DNA of 64,000 bases from Lentzea cavernae (GTDB lineage: Bacteria; Actinomycetota; Actinomycetes; Mycobacteriales; Pseudonocardiaceae): positions 310,001-374,000 of the forward strand of contig NZ_BNAR01000006.1 of NCBI RefSeq assembly GCF_014653695.1, given 5' to 3'. Shown here one piece after another: positions 1 to 7,665 of this stretch. The notes beneath the pieces were generated by a model. That model had not been told where the DNA came from, made no database searches, and worked only from the letters and a program-made list of their open reading frames with translations. The translations under genes and the position numbers were made by a program. The number at the start of each line of letters is the position of its first letter. Within the stretch, counting starts at the first letter, position 1.

Positions 1-524
1 GAAATCGCCCCGCTGTAGACCGGCGAGCTCGTGGTCGGTGTCGATCCGTCGACCGTGTAGCGGATCGTCGCGCCCGAGGTGGACGTCGAGATCGTGACGT
101 TCTGCGCCGACGAGTAGGTACCGCCGGGCGGGCTGAACGTCGGCGTCGCCACCGGTTGCACCGCACCCTGGTGGGTGTAGGTGAAGTGCGGCGTGTCGTA
201 CTGCGGGCCGCTCTTCTCGTAGGTGAACCAGTAGTCGATCACCGTGCCGGACGACAGCGACCCGACGGTCTTCTGCCAGGTCCCGGCGTTGTTGGTCATG
301 CGGAAGTTCTGCTGGGATTGGCCGGAGATCAGGTAGTGCACGTCGACGTAGACAGCAGGGGTCGTCGGCGTGAAGTTGATCCTGGCTTGAGTCGCGTCGA
401 TCGCGGTCACGTTCTGCGTGTAGTCGTCGGCCGCGTACGCGGCCTCGACCGTCGCCAATGACGACAGGGCAATCGCTACGGCGGCAAGTCCTCGCCGCCA
501 TCTCGTCTTTGAGAGCGCTCTCAC
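1..524 (-). CDS. Secreted CBM56 / chitobiase-C-domain protein, 5' part (likely glucanase)
   Basis: Only the N-terminal part lies in the window; the frame runs off position 1. Reading from GTG at 524, the protein starts with a basic stretch and a hydrophobic Sec signal peptide ending near AAYAA. A CBM56-like beta-glucan-binding domain follows (about residues 34-115, with VDVHYLI, QNFRMT and the aromatic YEKSGPQYDTP segment). After that comes the start of a chitobiase/hexosaminidase C-terminal-like domain (TPTFSPPGGTYSS, then ATIRYTVDGSTPT). In the family, CBM56 usually accompanies beta-1,3-glucanases of GH16/GH64 type, so a secreted laminarinase is the best guess; the catalytic domain is off the window. 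GTG 524 is chosen because the signal peptide begins there, although no strong ribosome site is visible. Confidence 0.75.
   Translation of the reverse strand, partial: MRALSKTRWRRGLAAVAIALSSLATVEAAYAADDYTQNVTAIDATQARINFTPTTPAVYVDVHYLISGQSQQNFRMTNNAGTWQKTVGSLSSGTVIDYWFTYEKSGPQYDTPHFTYTHQGAVQPVATPTFSPPGGTYSSAQNVTISTSTSGATIRYTVDGSTPTTSSPVYSGAI
510..523. promoter_or_regulatory. LacI-family-type operator palindrome over the CBM56 gene start
   Basis: TGAGAGCGCTCTCA is a perfect 14-bp palindrome that covers the first codons of the secreted CBM56 gene. It matches the shape of the GAGCGCTC-centred operators used by CebR-like LacI repressors of actinomycete glycoside hydrolase genes. The role is inferred; no LacI gene is present in the window. 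Confidence 0.6.
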
Positions 525-555
525 ACCTGGAACGGTAAAGCTGAGATGACGATGA

Positions 556-585
556 GGGAAGATGCAAGTTTCACGAAAGCTTCCC
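556..585. repeat. Inverted repeat upstream of the CBM56 gene
   Basis: Arms GGGAAG (556-561) and CTTCCC (580-585) enclose an AT-rich centre that includes TTTCACGAAA. It lies 32-61 bp upstream of the GTG start, so it could be part of the promoter or a second control site. Nothing more can be said from the sequence. Confidence 0.3.
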
Positions 586-651
586 GGCGCCAGTTTGTTT
601 TCACCCGAACGAGCACCTGCTTGTAGTGAATACAACCCATAGCGTCGACGC

Positions 652-1491
652 ATGACTCCCTCCACCGCGTACAGCAGGGACCTGGGCGACGAGCTCCGGC
701 GTCTGCGCGAGACCTGCACCGGCCTGAGCGGCAACAAGCTCGCCGAGAAGCTGGGCTGGGACCCGAGCAAGGTCTCGACCGTCGAGCACGGCAAGGCACG
801 CGCCAGCGAGATCGACCTGATCCAGTACTTGTCCATGTGCGGCAAGGACATCGACTTCGTCAACGACTTCAGGCGCCGCTACCAGTACGCCTTCGACGAG
901 TACATCGTGCAGGTGTCGGGCAACCTCCGCACGGTCGCGATGGCCGAGTCCACCGCCACGGGAATCACGAGCTACTCACCGCAGTCCATACCAGGCTTGG
1001 TCCAGATCCCGGAGTACGCCGATGGGCTGTACCGGATGACCGGAGTCGTGACGGAGGAGCGCATCCCGGCACTCGTCCAGTTCCGGACCGACCGCCAAAC
1101 GATTCTCCGCCGACACGATCGGCCGACTTGCGTGTTCTACATCCATGAGCACGCCCTCCAACTCCAAGTCGGGAGCAGCGCGATCATGGAGGACCAGTAC
1201 GCCCGGCTGCTGTTCGACACGCACACCATCCGGATCGTGTCCGCCGACGCGCCCATGGCCGCCACGGGTTGTGTGCTGTGGGAGTACGAGAAATCTCGAC
1301 CGATCGTCTTCAGCGAGACCAACCTCGCGAAGGTGTTCGTCCAGGATCCGGGGGCGATCGCGCGAACCAGGCTCCTCTTCGACCGCCTGGATGAAGTCGC
1401 CTTGAGTGCGGAACAATCGCGGAGCAAGCTGGCGGAGTACGTCAGCCGACCGCGAGAGGGACTCGATGACTCAGGACCGCACCTGGCGTAA
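652..1491 (+). CDS. XRE-family regulator with DUF5753 domain
   Basis: This 279-residue protein has an N-terminal helix-turn-helix (about 8-65; LAEKLGWDPSKVSTVEHGKA is the HTH core) and a DUF5753-type C-terminal domain (about 95-270, with IPGLVQIPEYA and FYIHEHAL). It belongs to the large actinobacterial family of XRE regulators that almost always stand next to a DUF397 gene, as here: the DUF397 start overlaps its 3' end by 26 bp. WhiJ-type members act in development or as part of toxin-antitoxin-like pairs; the target here is unknown. The gene is divergent from the CBM56 gene, with about 130 bp between them. Confidence 0.9.
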   Translation: MTPSTAYSRDLGDELRRLRETCTGLSGNKLAEKLGWDPSKVSTVEHGKARASEIDLIQYLSMCGKDIDFVNDFRRRYQYAFDEYIVQVSGNLRTVAMAESTATGITSYSPQSIPGLVQIPEYADGLYRMTGVVTEERIPALVQFRTDRQTILRRHDRPTCVFYIHEHALQLQVGSSAIMEDQYARLLFDTHTIRIVSADAPMAATGCVLWEYEKSRPIVFSETNLAKVFVQDPGAIARTRLLFDRLDEVALSAEQSRSKLAEYVSRPREGLDDSGPHLA

Positions 1492-1648
1492 GAGCAGCTA
1501 CAGCGACGGCACCGAGGACGGCGAGTGCGTCGAGGTGTCGTTGACCCACAACGCACTCGTCCGGGACTCGAAGAACGCGAGCGGCGACGTGCTCGCGTTC
1601 TCGGTCCCCGCCTGGCGGAACCTGCTCAGGTTCCTCGGTTCTCGTTGA
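1466..1648 (+). CDS. DUF397 protein, partner of the XRE regulator
   Basis: This 60-residue protein has the typical DUF397 pattern: WRKSSYS near the N-terminus, GECVEV in the middle, VRDSKN, and a final FSVPAWRNLL helix. The ATG at 1466 is preceded by GAGAGGG and overlaps the XRE gene by 26 bp, which implies translational coupling. Proteins of this family are small partners of XRE/DUF5753 regulators and some bind them; the biochemical role is not settled. Its last 23 bp overlap the 3' end of the convergent aminotransferase-regulator gene. Confidence 0.9.
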   Translation: MTQDRTWRKSSYSDGTEDGECVEVSLTHNALVRDSKNASGDVLAFSVPAWRNLLRFLGSR

Positions 1649-3290
1649 GGTAGTTGTAGATCGTGTAGCGGGTGACCTCCAGGACGCCCGCCAGGTGGTC
1701 GACCGAGTCGCGGATGAGGAAGAAGCCCGCCTCGTCCAGCACTCGGACGACCTGCGACTTGTGCACCTTCTTCATCAGTTCGACGGGCACGCCGACGTCG
1801 GCGATGGCCTTCTCGACCAGCACGCGCTGCAGCGTGTCCACGTCCTGCGGGAACGACTCCACCGGACCCGAGGCCTCGTGGGCGGCGAGTTTGTTGACGC
1901 ACAGGCAGCCCACGGCGATGCCGGCCGCGTCGCGAACGAACGTCGTCGACGACCAGATCGCGCGGCCGTCGGGGGCGTAGGTCTCGTAGCCGGGCATGTC
2001 GGTGGTGGTGCCACGGCGGACCAGGCCCAGCAGCAGGTCCGTCATCGGGCCGCCCACCTGGCGTCCGGTCAGCGAGCCGGCGATCGCGATGATCGAGTTC
2101 GGCAGGCGGGACAGGTCGTGCACGACGACCTCGGTGTCCGGGCCCAGTGCCGAGGCGAGGCTGTCGATGGTGGGCACCAGTGCCGACAGCGCCGCCGGGA
2201 TCGGGGAGGACGCCGCGCCGGACAACGACTTCAGAGCGGACCGCAACCGCTCCAGCGTGCCGCGCGAGGTGGTGGCGTGCGGGGAGAGGCGAACGTGCTC
2301 CGGGCGGATCGTGGCGGTGATCCCGAAGGCGTTCAACGCCTCCCCGACGACCGAGGCGGCCTCGGGCATGGTGAACGCCAGGATGCCCGCGCGGCGCTCG
2401 CGAGCGGAGACGATCTTGCCGCCGCTCGACAGCACGATCTCCTCGGCCTCCGCGACGATCTCGGCCACGGCGTCGTCGATCTCCGCAACGCCTGCCAGCT
2501 CGAGGAGTTCCAGCGCCTCCGCGAAGGCGCCGGAGACGACCGGGGAGAGGTTCGTGATGTTCCAGGAGGCGGCGTCCGGGGCGGCGGCGTGCACCGAGTC
2601 GTCGAACAGGCCCGCGTCCACGGCGCCGGTCCAGCCGGACAGCACCGGCGACAGGCGTTCCAGGGCGCGGTCCGACAGCACGACGAAACCGGTGCTCCAG
2701 CCCGCCCGCAGCCACTTCTGGCCGCCGACCACGAGCACGTCGGCCAGTTCCCAGGGCTCGTCGACGACGCCGAAGCCCTGGATGCCGTCCACGATCAGCA
2801 GACGGTCGCCCACGGCCTCGCGCAGTGCGGCCAGGTCGGCGCGGTAGCCGGTGCGGAAGTCCACAGCGGACACCGACAGGGCGGAGACCTCGGGGGTCAG
2901 CGCGTTCGCCACGGCCGCGGGGTGCACCGGGCCGTCGAGGACGACCGACGGGAGGCCCGCCCGCACCCACGGATAGGTGTTGGACGGGAACTCCGCGGCC
3001 GAGTACATGACGGTGCCCGAGAGTCCGAAGGCGGCCTGGAACAGGCCGACCGACGTGTTCGGGACCAGAGCGACGTGGTCGGTGTCCGAACGGCAGAGGC
3101 GCGCGACGGCAGCCTTCACCCGTTGCTCCTCGCGCATCAGGGTGTCCACTGTGGACGGACCGGCGAGCGAGGACTGTTCCATCAGGCGAGAGGTGGCCGT
3201 CACCACGGCCAACGACGGTGGGCCGAAGCGGGCGAAGTCGAGATACCCCTCCGGTTCGCGGAACTGGGCGAGGTACGAGGCGTCGATCAA
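1626..3290 (-). CDS. Class V aminotransferase fused to YheO-PAS / DauR-type HTH domain
   Basis: This 554-residue protein has two parts. Residues 1-355 look like a PLP-dependent class V aminotransferase/cysteine-desulfurase fold, with IVDGIQG (Asp168) and GGQKWLRAGW (Lys192 as the likely Schiff-base lysine). Residues about 365-475 resemble the YheO-type PAS sensor (VVVHDLSRLPNSIIAIAG, GGPMTDLLLG). Residues about 500-550 form a DauR/TyrR-like C-terminal helix-turn-helix ending VTRYTIYNYLNE. MocR regulators have the opposite order (HTH first). The TTG start at 3290 lies 1 bp after the ATPase stop, with AAGG upstream, so the gene ends an amino-acid ABC transporter operon. A dual enzyme and sensor/regulator is inferred. 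Confidence 0.85.
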   Translation of the reverse strand: MIDASYLAQFREPEGYLDFARFGPPSLAVVTATSRLMEQSSLAGPSTVDTLMREEQRVKAAVARLCRSDTDHVALVPNTSVGLFQAAFGLSGTVMYSAAEFPSNTYPWVRAGLPSVVLDGPVHPAAVANALTPEVSALSVSAVDFRTGYRADLAALREAVGDRLLIVDGIQGFGVVDEPWELADVLVVGGQKWLRAGWSTGFVVLSDRALERLSPVLSGWTGAVDAGLFDDSVHAAAPDAASWNITNLSPVVSGAFAEALELLELAGVAEIDDAVAEIVAEAEEIVLSSGGKIVSARERRAGILAFTMPEAASVVGEALNAFGITATIRPEHVRLSPHATTSRGTLERLRSALKSLSGAASSPIPAALSALVPTIDSLASALGPDTEVVVHDLSRLPNSIIAIAGSLTGRQVGGPMTDLLLGLVRRGTTTDMPGYETYAPDGRAIWSSTTFVRDAAGIAVGCLCVNKLAAHEASGPVESFPQDVDTLQRVLVEKAIADVGVPVELMKKVHKSQVVRVLDEAGFFLIRDSVDHLAGVLEVTRYTIYNYLNENRGT

Positions 3291-3291
3291 C

Positions 3292-4050
3292 TCAGAGCAC
3301 CTTTGCGAGGAACTGTCGCGTGCGCGGCTGCTGCGGATCGTCCAGCACGTCCGACGGCGTGCCGGACTCCACCACCGCGCCGTCGACGAGGAACACCACG
3401 CGGTCGGCGACCGAGCGGGCGAAGCCGATCTCGTGGGTGACCACGATCATCGTCATGCCGTCGCGGGCCAGCGAGGTCATCACGTCGAGCACCTCGCCGA
3501 CCAGCTCCGGGTCCAACGCGGACGTGGGCTCGTCGAACAGCATCAGCTTGGGCTTCATCGCCAGGGCGCGTGCGATCGCGACACGTTGCTGCTGACCGCC
3601 CGAGAGCTGGCCGGGGTAGGCGGAGGCCTTCTCGGCCAGGCCGACCCGTTCCAGCAGGGCCAGCGCCTCCGCGCCGACCTCGGCCTTGCGGCGCCCGAGC
3701 ACCTGGACGGGGCCCTCCATGATGTTCTCCAGCGCCGTGCGGTGCGGGAACAGGTTGAACCGCTGGAACACCATCCCGACGTCGCGCCGCTGGTGCGCGG
3801 CGTCGCGTTCGCGCAGCTCGTGGAGCTTCCCGCCGGACGCCCGGAACCCGACGGGCACGCCGTCGACCCAGATGCGGCCGGCGTCGATGGTCTCCAGGTG
3901 GTTCACGCAGCGCAGGAACGTCGACTTGCCGGCGCCCGAGGGGCCGAGCAGGCACACGACCTCGCCGCGCTCGACCTCCATGTCGATGCCCTTGAGCACC
4001 TCGGTGTGGCCGAACGACTTGCGGACACCGATCGCCTCAACGAGGGCCAT
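3292..4050 (-). CDS. Polar amino-acid ABC transporter ATP-binding protein
   Basis: This 252-residue ATPase has a Walker A motif [10 protein letters not shown]-loop region [10 protein letters not shown], signature LSGGQQQR, Walker [14 protein letters not shown] and the H-loop VVTHE. The [12 protein letters not shown] stretch after the Q-loop is typical of the GlnQ/HisP (PAAT) family. It energises uptake of an amino acid or analogue together with the permease and binding protein encoded just upstream. MALVEA at 4050 is preferred over ATG 4056; either start overlaps the permease stop. The next gene begins 1 bp after its stop. Confidence 0.93.
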   Translation of the reverse strand: MALVEAIGVRKSFGHTEVLKGIDMEVERGEVVCLLGPSGAGKSTFLRCVNHLETIDAGRIWVDGVPVGFRASGGKLHELRERDAAHQRRDVGMVFQRFNLFPHRTALENIMEGPVQVLGRRKAEVGAEALALLERVGLAEKASAYPGQLSGGQQQRVAIARALAMKPKLMLFDEPTSALDPELVGEVLDVMTSLARDGMTMIVVTHEIGFARSVADRVVFLVDGAVVESGTPSDVLDDPQQPRTRQFLAKVL

Positions 4051-4849
4051 AAGCACGCTCCAGGTAGTGCTGCCCGATCGACGCGATGGACACCATCACG
4101 AGGTACCAGGCCGCGGCGGCGAACAGGGTTTCCATGATCTCCAGGTTCCGCGAGGAGATGTTGTTCGCGGCGTGCACGAGCTCCGTGAAGGCGATCACCG
4201 ACGCCATCGACGTGCCCTTGATCATGTTGATGAAGTTGTTGCCCGTCGGCGGGATGATCACCCGCATCGCCTGGGGCAGCACGACTCGCCGGAGCGTCGT
4301 CATCGGCGTCATGCCGATCGACTTGGCCGCCTCGGTCTGCCCCTCGTCGACGCTGCTCAGGCCCGCGCGGACGATCTCGGCCATGTAGGCGCTCTCGTTG
4401 AGGCCCAGGCCGAGCAGGGCCGCGACGAACGTCGTCATGACCAGGTTGGTGGGCACGGAGAACAGGCCGGGGATGCTGATGTTCTGGAACACCAGCGCGA
4501 GGTTGAACCAGATCAGGATCTGCAGCAGCACCGGCAGGCCGCGGAACAGCCAGATGTAGCCGACCGCGAACCACCGCGCGACGGGGTTCGCCGACAACCT
4601 CATCAGCGCCACGACGACACCGAGGACGATCGCGCCGCCCTGCGCGGCGAGGGCGAGCACGATGGTGTTGAGCAGGCCTTCGAACATCACGGGGTGCGTG
4701 AAGAACCCCGGCACGTCCTCCCACTGGATCTGGGCCTCGGACATCGCCCAGCCCAGAGCGGCGAGCAGCAGCACGATCACCGTGCCGCTGACCCACCGCC
4801 AGGGGTGGCGCAGCGGCACGACGACCAGTTCCTCACGAACGTCGTTCAT
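4037..4849 (-). CDS. Polar amino-acid ABC transporter permease
   Basis: This 270-residue inner-membrane protein of the HisMQ type has an N-terminal membrane segment ([17 protein letters not shown]), then the TLLNTI-like [12 protein letters not shown] segment, a FRGLPVLLQ motif, and the EAA loop [15 protein letters not shown] followed by [16 protein letters not shown]. It forms the channel for the neighbouring ATPase and lipoprotein. ATG 4849 (MNDVREE) starts 7 bp after the binding-protein stop; an upstream in-frame start exists but would overlap that gene. Confidence 0.93.
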   Translation of the reverse strand: MNDVREELVVVPLRHPWRWVSGTVIVLLLAALGWAMSEAQIQWEDVPGFFTHPVMFEGLLNTIVLALAAQGGAIVLGVVVALMRLSANPVARWFAVGYIWLFRGLPVLLQILIWFNLALVFQNISIPGLFSVPTNLVMTTFVAALLGLGLNESAYMAEIVRAGLSSVDEGQTEAAKSIGMTPMTTLRRVVLPQAMRVIIPPTGNNFINMIKGTSMASVIAFTELVHAANNISSRNLEIMETLFAAAAWYLVMVSIASIGQHYLERAYGPR

Positions 4850-4856
4850 GCGGGTG

Positions 4857-5759
4857 TCACTTGCCATTGATGGCGGCCTTCGCGATCGCACCCTGCTTGA
4901 TGTCCCAGGTGGTGACGATCTTCTCGTAGGTGCCGTCGTCGATCAGCGCCTGCAGCGCGCCCTTGATCGCCTCGGACAGCTTGGCGTTCTTCTTCGCGAC
5001 ACCGATGCCGTACGGGCCACCGTTGATCGGCGCGAGCGGCACGACCTCGAAGTACTGGCCGTCACCGGCGGTCTTCGCGACGTACACGGCGGTCGGCAGG
5101 TCGTTGAGGATCGCGGCGACGCGGCCGGTGCGCAGCTGGTTCTGGTTGCCGGTGTCGCTGTCGGTGACGCTCAGCGTCACCTCGGCCTTGCCCGCGGCCA
5201 CGCACTTGGCGCTCTGCTCCTTGGCGAACAGCTCCTGCGAGCTGCCCAGGTTCACCGCGATGCCCTTGCCGCACAGGTCCTCGACGGACTTGACGCCCTG
5301 CGGGTTGCCCTTCTGCACCATGATCGTGATGCCGGAGGTGAAGTAGTCGACGAAGTCGATCTTCTGCTGACGCTCGGCGGTGTCGTTCATCGCGGCCATC
5401 GTCACGTCGACGCGGCCGGTCTCGAGGCTCGTGATCAACGAGCTGAAGGCCATGTCGCTGTGCTCGGCCTTGAGCCCGAGCTTGGCGGCGATCGCCTTGA
5501 TCAGGTCGACCTCGGACCCCATCGGGGTCTTGCCGTCCTGGTCGTAGAAGTTGTTCGGCGGGTTCTGGATGTTCGACCCGACCTTCAACGTGCCGGCCGA
5601 GGCGATCTCGGGCGGCAGCAGTGCGGCGAGCTTGTCGTCCTTCTGGACCGAGCCCAGGTCGGAGGACGGGGGCGTGGACGTCTGAGCGGGGTCGGACGTG
5701 GACCCGCAGGCGGCGAGCCCCAACACGAGCAGCGAGGTCACGAGCAGGCGCGGCATCAT
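4857..5759 (-). CDS. Amino-acid ABC transporter substrate-binding lipoprotein (family 3)
   Basis: This 300-residue protein begins with MMPRLLVTSLLVLGL and a lipobox LAAC, so it should be a lipoprotein on the outer face of the membrane. The mature part follows the family 3 pattern: GTLKVGSNIQNPPNNFYD, GSEVDLIKAIAAKLG, the DVTMAAMNDTAERQQ and IDFVDYF segments. Substrates in this family are polar amino acids, opines or ectoine-like compounds; the exact ligand cannot be read. ATG 5759 lies 7 nt after a -10 box, so the transcript may be leaderless. It is the first gene of a four-gene operon. Confidence 0.92.
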   Translation of the reverse strand: MMPRLLVTSLLVLGLAACGSTSDPAQTSTPPSSDLGSVQKDDKLAALLPPEIASAGTLKVGSNIQNPPNNFYDQDGKTPMGSEVDLIKAIAAKLGLKAEHSDMAFSSLITSLETGRVDVTMAAMNDTAERQQKIDFVDYFTSGITIMVQKGNPQGVKSVEDLCGKGIAVNLGSSQELFAKEQSAKCVAAGKAEVTLSVTDSDTGNQNQLRTGRVAAILNDLPTAVYVAKTAGDGQYFEVVPLAPINGGPYGIGVAKKNAKLSEAIKGALQALIDDGTYEKIVTTWDIKQGAIAKAAINGK

Positions 5760-5766
5760 GGCGGGG

Positions 5767-5795
5767 ACCGTACAACGCCGAGTTGAAGCCGTCCA
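5767..5795 (-). promoter_or_regulatory. Promoter of the amino-acid transporter / aminotransferase-regulator operon
   Basis: On the minus strand, TGGACG (5795-5790) and TACGGT (5772-5767) are separated by 17 bp. The -10 box lies 7 nt before ATG 5759, which suits a leaderless mRNA. The -35 element overlaps the proximal direct-repeat element. Confidence 0.5.
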
Positions 5796-5897
5796 CAAAA
5801 AGTTGAACCAACCAATTCGGGCAGGTCACCGGCCGTGGTCCGGACATGCCGCCGGACCTGCGTGAACAGGTCGTTGAAGGCATCCACAAAAAGTTGA
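5782..5897. repeat. Paired direct repeats, probable operators of the transporter operon
   Basis: The 15-mer TCCACAAAAAGTTGA occurs at 5792-5806 and again at 5883-5897, 91 bp apart. Each copy is preceded by a GTTGAA box (5782 and 5873), so GTTGA recurs with exact 20-bp spacing within each pair. About 24 bp are nearly identical between the two copies. The proximal copy overlaps the operon -35 region. They are good candidate sites for the PAS-HTH regulator encoded at the end of the same operon. Confidence 0.6.
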
Positions 5898-5899
5898 GA

Positions 5900-6203
5900 T
5901 CGCGCCAGGCGACCCGAGGCCCGACTGGAGCAGAGCGCTCAGCGCGTCCCGTTCGGTGGGCAAAGGTCAGCGCGACGCTCTCGCACGGCACGCTCACGCG
6001 CGGGTCGTCGAGGGGCGCGGCCACGAACGCGGCGGCCGCGGGGTGGCGGGGTGGCCGAGTACACCGAACCCAGGTGCAGCAGGGAGGCGTTGAGGCAGCC
6101 GGGAGCGCCCCGCAGGTGCCCCGCAAGATCGCTTCCGGAGTGCGCACGACGGCATGATCTCAGCCGAACGTCCTGTTGGTCGGGCCACACCGGAACGTGC
6201 CCG
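5900..6203. other. Non-coding stretch without a recognised gene
   Basis: About 300 bp lie between the repeat region and the thioredoxin promoter. Open frames cross it on both strands but none has coding-like codon use, a ribosome site or recognisable protein similarity. I see no clear structure here. Confidence 0.4.
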
Positions 6204-6230
6204 GGGAATTCCATCGAGGCCTGCTCCGTT
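6204..6230 (+). promoter_or_regulatory. SigR-type promoter of the thioredoxin gene
   Basis: GGGAAT (6204-6209) and GTT (6228-6230) are separated by 18 bp. This matches the GGGAAT-N18/19-GTT consensus of the disulfide-stress sigma factor SigR/SigH in actinobacteria. Thioredoxin genes are classic members of that regulon. The expected transcript would start about 30 nt before ATG 6266. Confidence 0.65.
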
Positions 6231-6265
6231 GGAGGGAGTGCCCCCAGAAAACGAGGAGGACCAAC

Positions 6266-6646
6266 ATGGCGACGGTCGAGCTGACCAAGGAGAACTTCGA
6301 CGAGGTGGTCGGCGACTCCGACGGCTCCGGCATCGTCCTGGTCGACTTCTGGGCCGAGTGGTGCGGCCCGTGCCGCGCGTTCGGACCCACCTACGAAGCC
6401 GCGTCGGACAAGAACGAGGACGTCGTGTTCGGCAAGGTCGACACGGAGGCGCAGCAGGAGCTCGCGGCCACGTTCGGCATCCGGTCGATCCCGACGCTGA
6501 TGATCGTGCGCGAGGGCGTGGTGCTGTTCTCGCAGCCCGGTGCGCTGCCCGCTCCGGCGCTGGACGACCTGATCCAGCAGGCACGCGAGGTGAACATGGA
6601 AGAGGTCCACGCGAAGGTCGCGGAGGCCCAGGCCCAGCAGGGCTGA
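6266..6646 (+). CDS. trxA: Thioredoxin
   Basis: This 126-residue protein has the active site WCGPC (residues 32-36) in the context LVDFWAEWCGPCRAF and the cis-proline loop SIPTL. It reduces disulfides in cytosolic proteins using electrons from thioredoxin reductase, which is not encoded nearby. ATG 6266 has a strong GAGGAGG site upstream. The SigR-type promoter places it in the thiol-stress response. The C-terminal tail (MEEVHAKVAEAQAQQG) is slightly longer than in the shortest thioredoxins. Confidence 0.95.
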   Translation: MATVELTKENFDEVVGDSDGSGIVLVDFWAEWCGPCRAFGPTYEAASDKNEDVVFGKVDTEAQQELAATFGIRSIPTLMIVREGVVLFSQPGALPAPALDDLIQQAREVNMEEVHAKVAEAQAQQG

Positions 6647-6673
6647 TTGACGTAGCGCACCTGTGGGTATCTG
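6647..6673 (+). promoter_or_regulatory. Probable promoter of the holin-X operon
   Basis: TTGACG (6647-6652) starts just after the thioredoxin stop, and TATCTG (6668-6673) follows after 15 bp. The spacing to ATG 6680 is 6 nt, so the mRNA would have almost no leader. The short spacer and imperfect -10 lower confidence. Confidence 0.35.
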
Positions 6674-6679
6674 ACGTGC

Positions 6680-7069
6680 ATGAACACCGACACGTCGACC
6701 GCACAGCTGGTGAGCCAGCTGTCCGAGCAGGTGAGCAGGCTCGCGCGCGATGAGATCCGTCTCGCCGTCGCCGAGCTCAAGGACAAGGGCAAGCACGCCG
6801 GTGTCGGCGCCGGGATGTTCGGCGTGGCCGGCGTGTTCGCGTGGTGGGGTGGGCTCAGCGTCGTCGCGGGCCTGATCCTGCTGCTGGCTCTCGTAGTACC
6901 GCCGTGGGCGGCCGCGTTGATCGTCGCGGCCGCCCTTCTGGTGTTCGCGGGCGTTTTCGCGCTCGTGGGCAAGGGGCAGGTCAAGCAGGCCGCTCCGCCG
7001 GTGCCGCGGCAGGCGATGGACAACGTCCAGCAGGACATCGCGACGATCAAGGAGAGTGCGCACCGATGA
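6680..7069 (+). CDS. Actinobacterial holin-X / phage-holin superfamily III membrane protein
   Basis: This 129-residue protein has an amphipathic N-terminal helix (LVSQLSEQVSRLARDEIRLA), two adjacent membrane segments (about 43-67 and 73-95) and a charged tail. The pattern fits the PF07332 family (putative actinobacterial holin-X), whose cellular role is not settled. It is followed with ATGA overlaps by DUF3618 and DUF4235 genes, a conserved cassette in actinobacteria thought to act at the cell envelope. Confidence 0.85.
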   Translation: MNTDTSTAQLVSQLSEQVSRLARDEIRLAVAELKDKGKHAGVGAGMFGVAGVFAWWGGLSVVAGLILLLALVVPPWAAALIVAAALLVFAGVFALVGKGQVKQAAPPVPRQAMDNVQQDIATIKESAHR

Positions 7070-7386
7070 CCGATCCCAAGGACCAGCTGCAGCGCGACGT
7101 CGAGCGCACCCGGCGTGAGCTCGGCGAGACCGTGGAAGCGTTGGCGCACAAGGTCGACGTGCCCGCCCGTGTCAAGGAGCAGGCGCAGGAGACGGCCGAC
7201 CGCGTGAAGGAGCAGGCGCAGGAGACGGTCGTGCGGATGACCGCCGCGACCAACCAGGCCATCGACTCGCTGCCCGACCCCGTCGCGGCGCAGGTCGAGA
7301 AGGCGCGCCGCCACCCCGGCGCCATCGCCGCCGCGCTGATCGCGTTGATCGTCGCCATCTGGGCGATCTCGAGGAGGAACCGATGA
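7066..7386 (+). CDS. DUF3618 family membrane-anchored protein
   Basis: This 106-residue protein has the N-terminal DUF3618 signature (LQRDVERTRRELGETVEAL), then an imperfect internal repeat VKEQAQETADR/VKEQAQETVVR that should form an amphipathic helix, and a C-terminal membrane segment (IAAALIALIVAIWAI). It overlaps the holin-X gene by 4 bp (ATGA) and the next gene in the same way. The repeated KEQAQET unit resembles apolipoprotein- or LEA-like helices that lie on membranes. Confidence 0.88.
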   Translation: MTDPKDQLQRDVERTRRELGETVEALAHKVDVPARVKEQAQETADRVKEQAQETVVRMTAATNQAIDSLPDPVAAQVEKARRHPGAIAAALIALIVAIWAISRRNR

Positions 7387-7652
7387 AGCTGCTCTACCGC
7401 CCCCTGGGCATGCTGTTCGGTGCGCTGGGAGGTTTCCTCGCCACCGCGATCTTCGGCCAGATCTGGAAGCTCGTCGCGGGCGACAAGGAAGCGCCGAGCG
7501 CGACGATGCGCAACCGCGCCTGGACCGAGGTGCTGATGGCCGCGGCCATCCAGGGCGCCATCTTCGGACTGGTGAAGGCCGCGATCGACCGCGGCGGCGC
7601 CAAGGGCTTCCAGAAGCTCACCGGTGAATGGCCCGGTGACGAGGAGGACTGA
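7383..7652 (+). CDS. DUF4235 family membrane protein
   Basis: This 89-residue protein begins MKLLYRPLG and has a membrane segment (MLFGALGGFLATAIFGQIW) and a second hydrophobic stretch (EVLMAAAIQGAIFGLVKAAI), typical of DUF4235. It is the last gene of the holin-X/DUF3618/DUF4235 operon and overlaps the previous gene by 4 bp. Function is unknown. Confidence 0.88.
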   Translation: MKLLYRPLGMLFGALGGFLATAIFGQIWKLVAGDKEAPSATMRNRAWTEVLMAAAIQGAIFGLVKAAIDRGGAKGFQKLTGEWPGDEED

Positions 7653-7665
7653 CGACGCCGATCCG

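Noticed and set aside
5062-6147. Possible minus-strand gene in 5800-6147 upstream of the transporter operon
   Set aside because: The frame has poor codon use, no ribosome site and runs out of frame through the binding-protein gene. It also crosses the repeat and promoter elements.
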